64,000 nucleotides of DNA from Chryseobacterium wanjuense (GCF_900111495.1 NZ_FOIU01000001.1:2108001-2172000); one strand, 5' to 3'; shown: positions 54,201-60,909, numbered from the stretch's first letter. The notes: generated by a model from the sequence alone, not told the origin. Made by a program: numbers and translations.

Positions 54201-55491
54201 CAACAACTGCAGTGTTTTCAATCTTCCACTGTTTTTCATTATAATCAAAATAAAACGTTTTAATTTCTTTTGGAGAAACTAATCCTAAACGCTTTTCATC
54301 ATAAGGAATGGTAAGTTTTACTTTTTTGTCTAATTTTCCTGAAACAACTGATAATCTGTACGCAGAGTTACCGACAGTCACATTTTTTAATCCCTGTGAA
54401 GTGGCAGGAAAATCTTTTCCCCTCAATTTCAAGACTTCTAGGTAAGCGGATTCTGAAGTTTCTTTTTCAACTTTAATATTAATCCCCTCATAGTCTATAC
54501 TGACTTCCTTATCTTGGGAGATTTCAAGTCCTTTTGCATTAAAATAATTAGCATTTAATGTTTTGAAAGAATTAATTTCAGCCGGTATTTTATAATAAGT
54601 CGTACTTCCATTTTCAATAATTGAAAAACCTCCTTTCAGCTTATCATTTTCTGAAAGCTTTATTAGTTTCTCAAACTCTCCATTTTTTACGGAAATATTT
54701 TCACCATTAATAGTAAGATCTTTTGTAGCAACGCTATTTCCTGTTATGTATAACTGGTCTTTGGAAACAATCGGATTTACAATTAATCCTGAATATTTTG
54801 TATCCTTATCAAAAACAATTTTCAGGTTTTTAATTTTATACTTTACTCCTTCCGAAGGTGATGTAAACAAAATAGTGTTAATTCCATTTTTAATAAGATC
54901 AGCACTTATTGCTTCCCGCTGGCGACTCCATCTAGCATTTGGTATAATAACATTACCGCCAATCGCCACATTATGATTGATCGATCTTGGAACTGACTGA
55001 TAAGAAGCTAAGCCAAAAAGGTCATACTCCAGATAGGCTGTTTTATTATCCTTGTTCACTCCGGATACATCAATAGTGAAAAAGTTATCAGAGATTTTGT
55101 CTTCTTCTTTATCCGAAAATGTACCTATGGTTCCTTCTTTTTCTTTAGATGGATAGGAAATAACATTTGACCAAACTTTATGATCACCGTTAAATGATAA
55201 TTTATTTCTTTTTTCCGAATCGGAAAGATTATTTTTATCTAAAATATTCCGGGAAGCTTTTTCCGTATCATTTTTCGCCAAAGGTTCTTTCACGGATTCT
55301 TTAACAGAATCAGTATGGAGTGAATCGACATTTTTTTTATCTGTCAGCTTACTCACTAGATTTTCCTTGAATGCTCTTACTCTTAGTCTGTCTTCTTTGG
55401 TGAAGCTCGCAAAAACAAACATACACCCGAAGAAACATACCAATAGACACGACTTCTTTGTAACAGGAAGCCTTTTTAAATTTATTTTCAT
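45277..55491 (-). CDS. giant SpvB/TcdB/Rhs polymorphic toxin with papain-like C-terminal domain
   Basis: 3,404 residues from ATG 55491 (an in-frame ATG six codons upstream would overlap the previous gene). A signal-type N-terminus precedes a long beta-rich region; an SpvB-like part starts near residue 480 (S-I-S-G-L-K-A-G-D-P-A-A-G, then G-W-M-G-E-G-W). Several FG-GAP/VCBS-like D-x-N-G-D-G motifs follow (for example D-V-N-G-D-G-Y-P-D-M), then Rhs YD repeats in the C-terminal third. The core ends near residue 3,198 with Y-I-D-P-N-G-K-Q. The last ~200 residues are the toxin, with a likely Cys-His-Asp triad (Cys3310 in G-M-C-V-E-F, His3350 in T-G-M-H-R-V-V, Asp3365 in I-F-D-N) of papain-fold toxins. 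It resembles a fused BC component of Tc toxins. Confidence 0.9.
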   Translation of the reverse strand: MKINLKRLPVTKKSCLLVCFFGCMFVFASFTKEDRLRVRAFKENLVSKLTDKKNVDSLHTDSVKESVKEPLAKNDTEKASRNILDKNNLSDSEKRNKLSFNGDHKVWSNVISYPSKEKEGTIGTFSDKEEDKISDNFFTIDVSGVNKDNKTAYLEYDLFGLASYQSVPRSINHNVAIGGNVIIPNARWSRQREAISADLIKNGINTILFTSPSEGVKYKIKNLKIVFDKDTKYSGLIVNPIVSKDQLYITGNSVATKDLTINGENISVKNGEFEKLIKLSENDKLKGGFSIIENGSTTYYKIPAEINSFKTLNANYFNAKGLEISQDKEVSIDYEGINIKVEKETSESAYLEVLKLRGKDFPATSQGLKNVTVGNSAYRLSVVSGKLDKKVKLTIPYDEKRLGLVSPKEIKTFYFDYNEKQWKIENTAVVDEKLKTVTIETKGDGDYINGIISVPESPQTNAFAPTSISGLKAGDPAAGIQLMSPPVANQNGSAAISYPVEIPAGRNGMQPSVAISYDSSKGNGWMGEGWDISGISSITLDTRWGTPTFTSNEESEIYVLDGEMLMYDGDYLPHRQIDDTANNTFNTTRQNRNSSGVKRFFLRKGNNFTKIERYGTSPSTYRWVITGTDGTKRYYGGDESAVNNTAVLTTEDGNIVQWQITKEIDVNNNNIKYYYDNVKHVNFVDENANLNQGKSIHINKITYTGLNDEDGLYSIVFRPEPVRGVPNTSLRPDMIIDAKQGVKRIEPARLLAINTYYNGSPIRNYTFDYKIGAFYKSLLQTISTNGVSYNLNYHNDTGSGGSMLFGNDTNVSAPNTDAFSGAVNSMLTPSKISATNNLEWGWSLRIGAGLGLLRPHSTGDKNFMINGFGGESYSNVKGSQELIDFNGDGVVDILYRKRNGDEGLKFFPGSVDSSGNLTFNAAQKDVLNLRSNFSRTIGTTWNAGATVLFNWWKMGFDFTKSWAQSESETPIYLIDANSDGLPDVVNDGKVWFNKLNSNGQPELVTTSEATENMVITGNTPIPYTEPEDPADENEEPVKAKNDVVKVWIAPKSGYVKIADNISISGTIDSNAKAVYSIEIRNPDALPKNGRLYLTTLAGGNSNIPVQIQHYNDYPSTPLGITNASRIYVNSGEKIFFRLHKKKGINYIVNTRPSVRYTDSNGAFIPDSAEEEQDGFQPNDLKYEDKFLLNNLIKSIKYTKAGSAKIKIPKFDVSRLNDDVTFSIILSKATVTDPSTDIIEVYKKTYNESAGVVSIAAVDTGFSIPTDDDWRLKFIVQSDSYMNKELEWKNIEVNSYYNKIVNDVAQYPSYYVKNFSKKFNLSALGNIPSGSNDYSISVNKSFAFAPVLTGAFTYVIKRNGHVLGKRQVSIATTGITESNMSGSPISGINPILFYTGNPAQGVSVDQRINILVYCNTYSDRVAYEALKNQLQGNIFNIYYGTSPQLLGATTETSLNAAEFNGISAVYHNWGQFIYNENKDVKIGNNPLNPPGGPKDIPTGPVATSGPDYTLNPTTPKDQYGMLINNDYLDTLFGSFNYDYSSCSGSANATEYGDCVGDILQANFQNMSNNILQAYSPIVPMNTYYKKDESGTFVEKWINNQFTEQYSMPTTFRDEENMMPFFVDDDPDQPNIEVAGNINTRMFAISKKQKSKSKTTNWGLGIPVISNSYTQLRGYGNINTQDFFDVNGDGYPDMLYRTQSQLSNALGGLKGAQGRNLENSGDSVISNNDSFQKTQTIAFSPSAIKDIARNTSNNNSDAKPDTSPSWSGGLSFSDYPDSYDKGLEYWIDINGDGLVDRVKEINGVYQYKLNYGTGLVNNPYEDFKDLATNSSAPVGSTSVSIGGGLSGMLDTTSTYSAGWGISGSVSASSSSGTSKQTFQDINGDGLVDILTVDSGLTVRYNLGNKFSSPVEIRKGANLFGNPVDFRNEVKTYNGALGLNGGFYVNIPILTIFGATILYFRAGADTSANIGLSVSEINKALRDVNGDGYPDLVMNTGGGMTVNYSKIKRTNKLASVTEKSTNGTFLIDYGFSKPSYQDPHSRLVMTQITVADPHIESYSYSMSNTSKNLVTRFSYENSKYDRRERTNYGFAKVTIERMNGSNVSSKVIQTFYNSNYYNNGLLRTNEVYRGSSLLSSKTENTYKLYKFINNYTQIEEIPSQFESYDSGGTEGRKMATTLLAATENTSIESSGSIVTNSTMDYNNKGQLAKYKYFSNLPEGNYSSSISYHTISSLLAKNILNIPSEIKVFDSNNELKRQRNTEVDTSTGDITKVIVKLNSGTNAETLMTYDTYGNIKTIHYPNDYSLTYDYDTTLNKYITKVTDSFDVESSSTYDPSWDALLTSTDVTGNQMTYTYDSMGRLTSILAPKEVGVSPYTVKYSYFLSPMIVNNITVNLYGAVTQNFDPQHPSNPIETITLSDFAGNAVQVKKDIEIDGIEKMSVSGMIITDLLARPVKQYHPTFENKDDVLNKKLKLTLAQYFTSTEYDELDRVISSIDEVGHATNVKYDIEGDYYKQTAAQMQNGSVELKSDQLTNAEGKTVFTRNYLGASSPLVTTYNYNSIGELLSTKDAEGIITKYQYDMGGRRTVEEHPDHGMSRYEYDKAGQMISRTTDNLGSAGLSDPFIHYNYNRNRLVRITYPPLPSGSPNPNDVFYEYGSTGNETAKLITKQDGTGTTGYAYGNMGELIQESRQVSGYNIPNMNFNTLYEYDSWNRLKKINYPDFEQVTYLYDLGGNLKKVSSNQYGDYIKDIQYDEYEQRTKIKYGNDTYSAYTYLPERRLLATHKLQKDSFATYLDASYGYDFVGNILNISATGGTTPNSMGGSYEYIYAYDAFNRLTSSTGTFLGNIKAGTNIGNMTSSYSTELSYRAANGIDVKRQNHVLDGSTNPVNTYENIYEYIDGTHKVGMVQDGFTGNEEKFEYDANGNPTLYLTTTDGPKNMFWDEEDNMKAYYAAEQGFFQYYAYDDKGERTIKYNLDADAALYQNGTIIDPGSMLMTSYKVYPNPYNVITSDGKYTKHYYEGSKRFASRLGDNPGIFFKQGVAPTKNTVDPQVDFKNYLEKAGVDAKGIETEFAKSSAQNGLYYLHGDHLGTTSFVTDDNAVPTQFFLNLPFGETFAEQQIQGKYENPYKFNAKELDSETSLYYYGARYFNPRLSIWYGVDPIAIWNPVMENEFYGDGDHNAGVYYHGNLNPYIYTYQNPVKYIDPNGKQVDWQKYWNQAKEFANDAGDVLGQVAHNIAPVRPATASDPKTLGEAWNNLKNAPANIKEIYTNGSLKDKTVVTLSLLALMKGKSPAVPGTALAGFNLSKYAKYGMCVEFASAFKKAYGGTVLEIKANYMSLIKDGKEIPITQTGMHRVVEKVVDGESYIFDNINPKGVLKSEYEQMLEGAHAPGRPISGAELLKNAKKIK

Positions 55492-55498
55492 GATGTGT

Positions 55499-56866
55499 TT
55501 AATCAACAATTAGTTTAAAGGTTTTGATGAGTTTTCCATTTTGGGTAAGATTAATAAGGTATGAACCCTGAACAGGCAGATGGTTCATATAAGATCTCGC
55601 ATTACTACTTACTTTATCCAGTGTAATTAATCTTCCACCACCATCATAGATGGATATAACAAGATTTTCCATTGGAGGAAAAATAACCGTGAAATTTTGC
55701 TCTTTTTTAACAGGGTTCGGGTACAAAACAATCTTACTCAAGTCTAATGAAATATCTTCTCCTTTAATAGAGCCACTATATGCTGTGCCTTCTGTTTTTT
55801 TATCCTTAGGACCTGTTGCAAATGTGAAATATACAGAATTGGTATTTTCAAAAGCGGTAATAAAATCTACTTTATTAAATATGACGTAATTTTCATCTTC
55901 AACCCCTTGAATTTTTTTAACTTCTCCATTGTCTTTTTTCAGCAACATCCAATAAACAATAGGAAGTGATTTTGGATTAATTTCCTTTTTTGATATTCTT
56001 ACTTTATAATCCGTCTTTGGTATTTTAGATCCTATGAAATTAATTTTCCAATCTCTCTTTAGTACATCAAAATTTCCATTAGGTTCCAAAGTCATTTCTT
56101 TGTTGTCATCAGACCACATTACAAAATTATTGTTATCAATACTGGTGAGGTTTTCTGCATTAGTTCTTTTAATGTCATTCATTCCAATCGACAAAAATTG
56201 ATCAGCCTGATTGGATGATTGTTTTTGATACAATTCATTTCCGTCATCTCTTCCTAATCCTGTTGGTCTATACTTATAATCTTTATGTTTTTCAGGATCC
56301 CAGATTACCTTTCCATCACTCCCGTAATATTTTCCTTTCTCTAAAGAAATTCCATATTTTATGGAAAGATAAGAATGAATTTTGTTCAGATCCATAGCCT
56401 TTGCTTTTTTTGGTATGAATATCAATTCATACAGATTTTGATCTTCAAATTGTATGGAAGGATTCTCTGTTTTTTCTCTATTAGAGTTTACTTTCTCTGT
56501 AAAAGAAAAAATACTTGGACGTTTGCTTATCTCCATCTTCTCTTTTCCTTTATTGTAAGTAGAATTGCTTAAAGAAATTTTTTGATCTGAATCTCTCCAG
56601 ATCAACTCATCTTCTTTTGATGAATGAACTACACTAAGAGTATAATACTTACTCCTGCTGTATTCAATAGACTTCATCAAAAGTTTGCCTTTAATGCCAC
56701 AGTGGAAGTTTAAAAGATTTTCATCCTTACATCGTACAGCTTCCTTCGAGGTAGGATTGGCTTTTTCCCACAACTGAATTTCTGACTTCGTAAGTTGAGA
56801 AGAGATTGGAATAGAAAAAAATAATATCAAAAATGAAAACATTTTCGAATGGATTTGTTTATTCAT
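55499..56866 (-). CDS. T9SS type A sorting-domain protein upstream of the Rhs toxin
   Basis: 455 residues with a signal peptide (P-I-S-S-Q). A central part contains K-I-H-S-Y-L-S-I-K-Y-G-I-S-L and R-P-T-G-L-G-R-D-D-G-N, phrases seen in large Bacteroidota surface proteins. The C-terminal ~75 residues are a T9SS type A domain (V-L-Y-P-N-P-V-K ... I-S-I-Y-D-G-G-G-R and the end L-I-K-T-F-K-L-I-V-D). It ends 8 bases before the toxin start, so both form one operon. It may present or export the toxin at the surface (inference). Confidence 0.87.
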   Translation of the reverse strand: MNKQIHSKMFSFLILFFSIPISSQLTKSEIQLWEKANPTSKEAVRCKDENLLNFHCGIKGKLLMKSIEYSRSKYYTLSVVHSSKEDELIWRDSDQKISLSNSTYNKGKEKMEISKRPSIFSFTEKVNSNREKTENPSIQFEDQNLYELIFIPKKAKAMDLNKIHSYLSIKYGISLEKGKYYGSDGKVIWDPEKHKDYKYRPTGLGRDDGNELYQKQSSNQADQFLSIGMNDIKRTNAENLTSIDNNNFVMWSDDNKEMTLEPNGNFDVLKRDWKINFIGSKIPKTDYKVRISKKEINPKSLPIVYWMLLKKDNGEVKKIQGVEDENYVIFNKVDFITAFENTNSVYFTFATGPKDKKTEGTAYSGSIKGEDISLDLSKIVLYPNPVKKEQNFTVIFPPMENLVISIYDGGGRLITLDKVSSNARSYMNHLPVQGSYLINLTQNGKLIKTFKLIVD

Positions 56867-57089
56867 GGAATTAATTTTTGACTAAATGTTAATTGAATTT
56901 TTTGACATTAGGAATATAAATGTATTGAGAAATAAAATTCGAAATGGTTACCTTTTTAGCATTGAAGTAGTACAAATTCATCTTAATTTGTGTTTATTTT
57001 AATTTCTGCAAATCTAATTTTTTTAAAATTCACTTCAAAATGAATTTTTATATTTTCTTTCATAATAGATTGGTTTTTAATTTATAATA

Positions 57090-57097
57090 CAAATATA
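57090..57097 (-). promoter_or_regulatory. -7 promoter box of the T9SS/Rhs operon
   Basis: The minus strand reads TATATTTG, a full match to TAnnTTTG, with a start point near 57083 and a leader of about 217 bases before the first gene. A -33 element is not clear. Confidence 0.4.
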
Positions 57098-57221
57098 ACC
57101 CTCTAAAGCGACAGAACCTGTCGTATTATATTTTTATTGTTGTATTTTAAGTTAAAGATCTTCCATATTCGAAATGCCTAAAAATAAATATTTAGGTTTT
57201 TGATGGTATCATGGTTAGTGA

Positions 57222-57253
57222 GAAACTTGCCTACTAAAGCAAGTTTCTTTTTT
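57222..57253 (+). terminator. orphan terminator upstream of the NUMOD4-repeat gene
   Basis: A perfect 9-bp stem (57222-57230/57239-57247) is followed by TTTTTT on the plus strand. No plus-strand gene ends nearby, so it may be an attenuator in the leader of the next gene or end a small RNA. Confidence 0.6.
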
Positions 57254-57323
57254 ATTTTAGGATTCTTATTTTTGTTTTAATCAGAAATAACAATTATATA
57301 CGCCAAAAGAAATATTTCGACTT

Positions 57324-58973
57324 ATGAAGTTACCTACAGAATTAGGAGATGAATATGTAAACAAAGTTCTTTCAAACCTATCCTTAAAAGATCTTCCAGA
57401 TGAGGAGTGGAAGCTGATTGAAGGTTTTGAAAATTATGCTATTTCTAATTACGGCCGAGTAAAAAGTCTGGAACGAAGTATTGTAAATTCTTATGGAGGA
57501 GAGCATAGACTCCTGGACAGAATTATGAAATTACAAGTTTGTAAATATTTTAATAAATATTTAAAGGCTCATTTTTTTAGTGTGAGATGTAACCTTTGTC
57601 TTGAAGGAAGGTCATATGGAAAATCAGTAGCCCGCTTGGTATATTATCATTTTGTTGAAAAATTTAATATGGATGATCATTCATTTCTTATATCTTTTAA
57701 AGATGATAATCGGTTTAATGTACATTTTAATAATTTGGAGAAGTTAACGGTAGGCAAACTGCATAGTAAATCACTGAATACCGGTAGAGGAAAAAAAGGG
57801 AATTATCAACAGGCAGTGAGCCAATACACGGTTGACGGTGATTTTGTAGCCAGCTATGAAAATATTTATGCAGCAAGTGAAACTTTGGGAATTTATCCTC
57901 CTCATATCCTATCAGTACTCAATAAAAAAAATATTACCGCAGGAAAATTTCTGTGGTTTAAAAAAGAATATAAGCCCGGTAAAAAAGATTTTATACCGGA
58001 GGGAAAAAGTAAACCGGAAAAGATACTCAATACAAGTCTGTGGAAAAGGCTCGGGCAGCCCGTAATTGATGAAAGCAATCCTCCGGCCTGTATGAATTTA
58101 TCGCTGAAAGATCTTCCCGGAGAATATTGGAAACCGTTTCCTGATCTTGAGCCGTATTTTGCCATTTCCAATAAAGGAAGAATAAAGAGGCTGAATACCT
58201 GGACGCAGAGTATAAGCCCAACTTTTTGGAAAGAGCATATTATCTCGCTCTTTGTACAAAAGTCTGGTAGTGAAAAATATTTTCTTTACACTAAATTAAG
58301 CTGTAATGGAAAAAGCTATAATATAGCCATTATCCGAATGCTTTATTATTGTTTTATTGAAAAGTTTGATCTTAAAGACAGGAATCTGGTGATTGTAAAC
58401 AAAAGTGATCCACAATGGGATTTAGATATTTCTAAATTGACCTTACAGTCTGCTACTAACATCCTTACTCAAAGAAATAAGCTGTATGCTACTAAGGTAA
58501 GGACGGTACTTAATTCCAAAGAAATATTTAACAATTCTCTTTGGGAAAAGCTAGGTAAACCACGGATTAGTAAGAAGAAACCACCTGCCATTTTCGATTT
58601 ATCTTTACGAGACTTACCGGATGAACGTTGGAAGCCATTACCTAGTTTTGATAGTAAATACGCTATTTCCAATAAAGGAAGAGTTAAACGATTGAGTGGA
58701 TGGGGAGCCGGTATTCATTTTTATGGAGAGGAGCAGATTCTCTCTCTCAACGTAACGAAAGATAAATATCCTAAACTGTATTTTAATCTCCATAGGAAAG
58801 AAGATGTAAATCCAAAAATGCTTTTACGGCTGCTCTACTATCTCTTTGTTGAAGAATTTGATCTGAGTAACAGAACGCTAAGGATAGTTAATGAAAATAA
58901 ATGGTTATGGGAGATAGATTTGTCAAAGCTGTCATTACGTCCTATGATAGATTCCTTCAAAAATAAAAAATAG
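57324..58973 (+). CDS. protein with three NUMOD4-like repeats and no visible nuclease domain
   Basis: 549 residues. Three NUMOD4-type segments are present: W-K-L-I-E-G-F-E-N-Y-A-I-S-N-Y-G (~residue 28), W-K-P-F-P-D-L-E-P-Y-F-A-I-S-N-K-G (~270) and W-K-P-L-P-S-F-D-S-K-Y-A-I-S-N-K-G (~437), each followed by R-V/I-K. A NUMOD1-like stretch lies at ~155-210 (S-Q-Y-T-V-D-G-D-F ... A-A-S-E-T-L-G-I). NUMOD modules normally bind DNA for HNH homing endonucleases, but I see no H-N-H or GIY motif. Each unit is about 170-240 residues, so internal duplication is likely. Confidence 0.78.
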   Translation: MKLPTELGDEYVNKVLSNLSLKDLPDEEWKLIEGFENYAISNYGRVKSLERSIVNSYGGEHRLLDRIMKLQVCKYFNKYLKAHFFSVRCNLCLEGRSYGKSVARLVYYHFVEKFNMDDHSFLISFKDDNRFNVHFNNLEKLTVGKLHSKSLNTGRGKKGNYQQAVSQYTVDGDFVASYENIYAASETLGIYPPHILSVLNKKNITAGKFLWFKKEYKPGKKDFIPEGKSKPEKILNTSLWKRLGQPVIDESNPPACMNLSLKDLPGEYWKPFPDLEPYFAISNKGRIKRLNTWTQSISPTFWKEHIISLFVQKSGSEKYFLYTKLSCNGKSYNIAIIRMLYYCFIEKFDLKDRNLVIVNKSDPQWDLDISKLTLQSATNILTQRNKLYATKVRTVLNSKEIFNNSLWEKLGKPRISKKKPPAIFDLSLRDLPDERWKPLPSFDSKYAISNKGRVKRLSGWGAGIHFYGEEQILSLNVTKDKYPKLYFNLHRKEDVNPKMLLRLLYYLFVEEFDLSNRTLRIVNENKWLWEIDLSKLSLRPMIDSFKNKK

Positions 58974-59008
58974 GGTATAGGAGCTTTCAAAAGATTTCAA
59001 AAAAATGA

Positions 59009-59096
59009 GGCTGTTTCAAAAGTAAAATAATAGTCTGAGAATTTCCTAAGTGACAAAAGTTGCCAGACAGGAGATATTTTACCTTTTGAAACAGCC
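59009..59096. mobile_element. 88-bp MITE-like inverted repeat element
   Basis: Outer arms of about 21 bases (GGCTGTTTCAAAAG then TAAAATA, and the complement) pair with one extra base in the right arm. The GGCTGTTTCAAAAG end is typical of IS terminal repeats (from memory). It could instead be a bidirectional terminator between the convergent genes at 58973 and 59137. Confidence 0.5.
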
Positions 59097-59136
59097 ATTT
59101 ATAGGTAATTTGCTCGAAATGGATAATGTAGATATG

Positions 59137-60369
59137 CTATAAAAACAACCGGGTATTGATTTTATTCTTTAATTGTTTTCGCAAAGAAAGCATATCCTCA
59201 CTAATCTTTTTATCCTGAATTTTAGCATAATGCTGTGTCATTCTGATATTCGTATGACCAAGCATCTTGCTGACGGTCTCTAAAGGGACACCATTATTCA
59301 GTGTAACCGTAGTGGCAAAAGTATGTCTTGCCGTATGAAAAGTAATATCAAAATCAATTTCACATAAAGCACCTATTTCTTTTAAATATTCATTTGTCTT
59401 TTGATTGCTAAGCACAGGCAAAACAGTATTTTCGTCGACACATTTTGGATGATTTTCATATCTGCTTAAAATTTTCTGAGCATCGGCTAGTATTGGAATA
59501 CTTGCCTCAACTTTTGTTTTGGTTCTTTTAATTTTTATCCATAATCCTCCGTCAATTCCTCTGGTAATTTTATGTTTTGTCAAATTCTTAACATCAATAT
59601 AGGCAAGACCAGTATAACAGCAGAATACAAAAATATCACGTACAATTCTGAGTCGTTCAGAGATGAATTTTTTAGATTGAATTTTCTTTAACTGTAAATC
59701 GGTTAAAAATCTTACATCTATCGTTTCTATTTTGGATTTATAGTTTGCAAAAGGGTTTTTACTCACCCATTCGTTATCGAGACAAATATTGATTATTTTT
59801 TGGAAATTCTTGATGTATTTTACAGCGGAATTATTGGAACAATTTCTTACTGTTCTCAAATAAAACTCATAATCAGCAATAAACCCGGGATTAATATGGC
59901 GGACTTCAATATCACTGATAGTATATTTCCATTTCATAAATGCTTGTGTATGCCGTAAAGAAGTTTCATATCTTTCCCATGTACCTTTAGAGAATTCTTT
60001 TCCTATCAATTCTTTCATTTTTGAATTGTGATCTTTAAAGACTTCGATAAGGCTAACCTTTCTTTCTTCAATTCCCAGATATTTATTCCGCAGATTTTCG
60101 CAGGTTATCTCTCTTCCTTCATTAAATAGGGCATTATAGCATTTAAATAGTTTAGCTCGTGAACTTTCCAATAAGGAATTTAATTGTTGAGCTTTAGGAG
60201 TATTTCCTGTAACCTTTCTGGATTTTATACTCCATTGTGAAGTTTTTACCGTTTGCCCTGTTGAAATCTCTGTTCTTCTTCCAGCAACAGTGATTCGTAA
60301 ATAAATGGTTGAAGTTTTAGGATTATTCTTTGCTTTTTTTGGATAGAACAGTAAGCTGTAGGTTTGCAT
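59137..60369 (-). CDS. tyrosine recombinase (island integrase)
   Basis: 410 residues. The N-terminal arm-binding and SAM-like parts (L-L-F-Y-P-K-K-A-K, then Y-E-T-S-L-R-H-T-Q-A-F) precede the catalytic domain, with H-T-A-R-H-T-F, L-G-H-T-N-I-R-M-T and Q-H-Y-A-K-I giving His-Arg, His and the nucleophilic Tyr. The usual first Arg position reads T-G-L-A-Y-I-D-V, so the Arg is replaced; this also occurs in other Bacteroidota integrases such as IntDOT. It lies 240 bases from the 3' end of tRNA-Ser and should catalyse integration of this island there. Confidence 0.92.
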   Translation of the reverse strand: MQTYSLLFYPKKAKNNPKTSTIYLRITVAGRRTEISTGQTVKTSQWSIKSRKVTGNTPKAQQLNSLLESSRAKLFKCYNALFNEGREITCENLRNKYLGIEERKVSLIEVFKDHNSKMKELIGKEFSKGTWERYETSLRHTQAFMKWKYTISDIEVRHINPGFIADYEFYLRTVRNCSNNSAVKYIKNFQKIINICLDNEWVSKNPFANYKSKIETIDVRFLTDLQLKKIQSKKFISERLRIVRDIFVFCCYTGLAYIDVKNLTKHKITRGIDGGLWIKIKRTKTKVEASIPILADAQKILSRYENHPKCVDENTVLPVLSNQKTNEYLKEIGALCEIDFDITFHTARHTFATTVTLNNGVPLETVSKMLGHTNIRMTQHYAKIQDKKISEDMLSLRKQLKNKINTRLFL

Positions 60370-60455
60370 AGCTTTAATTTTTAAAGGTTAGTAATATATT
60401 CTTGAACCTTTATACCTACAAGATGTTCAATCGATGAACAGGCTGTTTAATGAGA

Positions 60456-60506
60456 ATTCGGTGAGTCAAAATGTTATCTGAAAACGACTCACCGAATGAC
60501 TCACTT
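60456..60506. promoter_or_regulatory. inverted and direct repeats inside the right island end (candidate integrase arm sites)
   Basis: ATTCGGTGAGTC at 60456-60467 is the exact complement of GACTCACCGAAT at 60486-60497, and the 20 bases at 60487-60506 match 22410-22429 at 19 positions. This is the pattern of integrase arm-binding sites and may also control the adjacent integrase gene. Confidence 0.5.
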
Positions 60507-60551
60507 TCGTTTTGCATTTCTTTGATACAATTTGCTCACTCCAAACAACAA

Positions 60552-60585
60552 AAAAGCCTTTAAACACTATGATTTAAAGGCTTTT
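60552..60585 (-). terminator. terminator on the integrase side of tRNA-Ser
   Basis: A perfect 13-bp stem (60552-60564/60573-60585) with a T-run on the minus strand, 24 bases from the tRNA 3' end. It was probably brought by the island to terminate tRNA-Ser after insertion. Confidence 0.7.
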
Positions 60586-60608
60586 GATTTTATTTGTTTC
60601 TCCAACTA

Positions 60609-60621
60609 GCGGAGAGTGAGG
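60609..60621 (+). repeat. attR: 3' end of tRNA-Ser shared with 22335-22347
   Basis: GCGGAGAGTGAGG, the core repeat of the island, restores the complete 3' end of the tRNA gene. Confidence 0.8.
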
Positions 60622-60694
60622 GATTCGAACCCCCGGACCTGTTACAGTCAACAGTTTTCAAGACTGCCGCAATCGACCACTCTGCCAACTCTCC
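60610..60694 (-). tRNA. tRNA-Ser(UGA)
   Basis: An 85-base cloverleaf on the minus strand: acceptor GGAGAGT pairs with ACTCTCC, discriminator G, D-arm, anticodon loop CTTGAAA (anticodon TGA), a long variable arm as expected for class II tRNA-Ser, and T-arm with TTCGAAT. CCA is not encoded. It is the integration target of the island. Confidence 0.96.
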
Positions 60695-60909
60695 TGAATA
60701 TCGACGCTACCGTCGTTTTCAGTGGTGCAAATATAGGACGTTTTTCATTACTGCCAAAATATTTTTAACACAAATTTCAGCAAAAATTAATAATCAACTA
60801 AAAATCAGATTCATTATTTTTATAAAGTCCGATCAATACAATGAATTTCATGGTTTAAAACAAAAAAACGCATCCCGAAAGATGCGTTCTATATTTTAAT
60901 TAAATTGAA

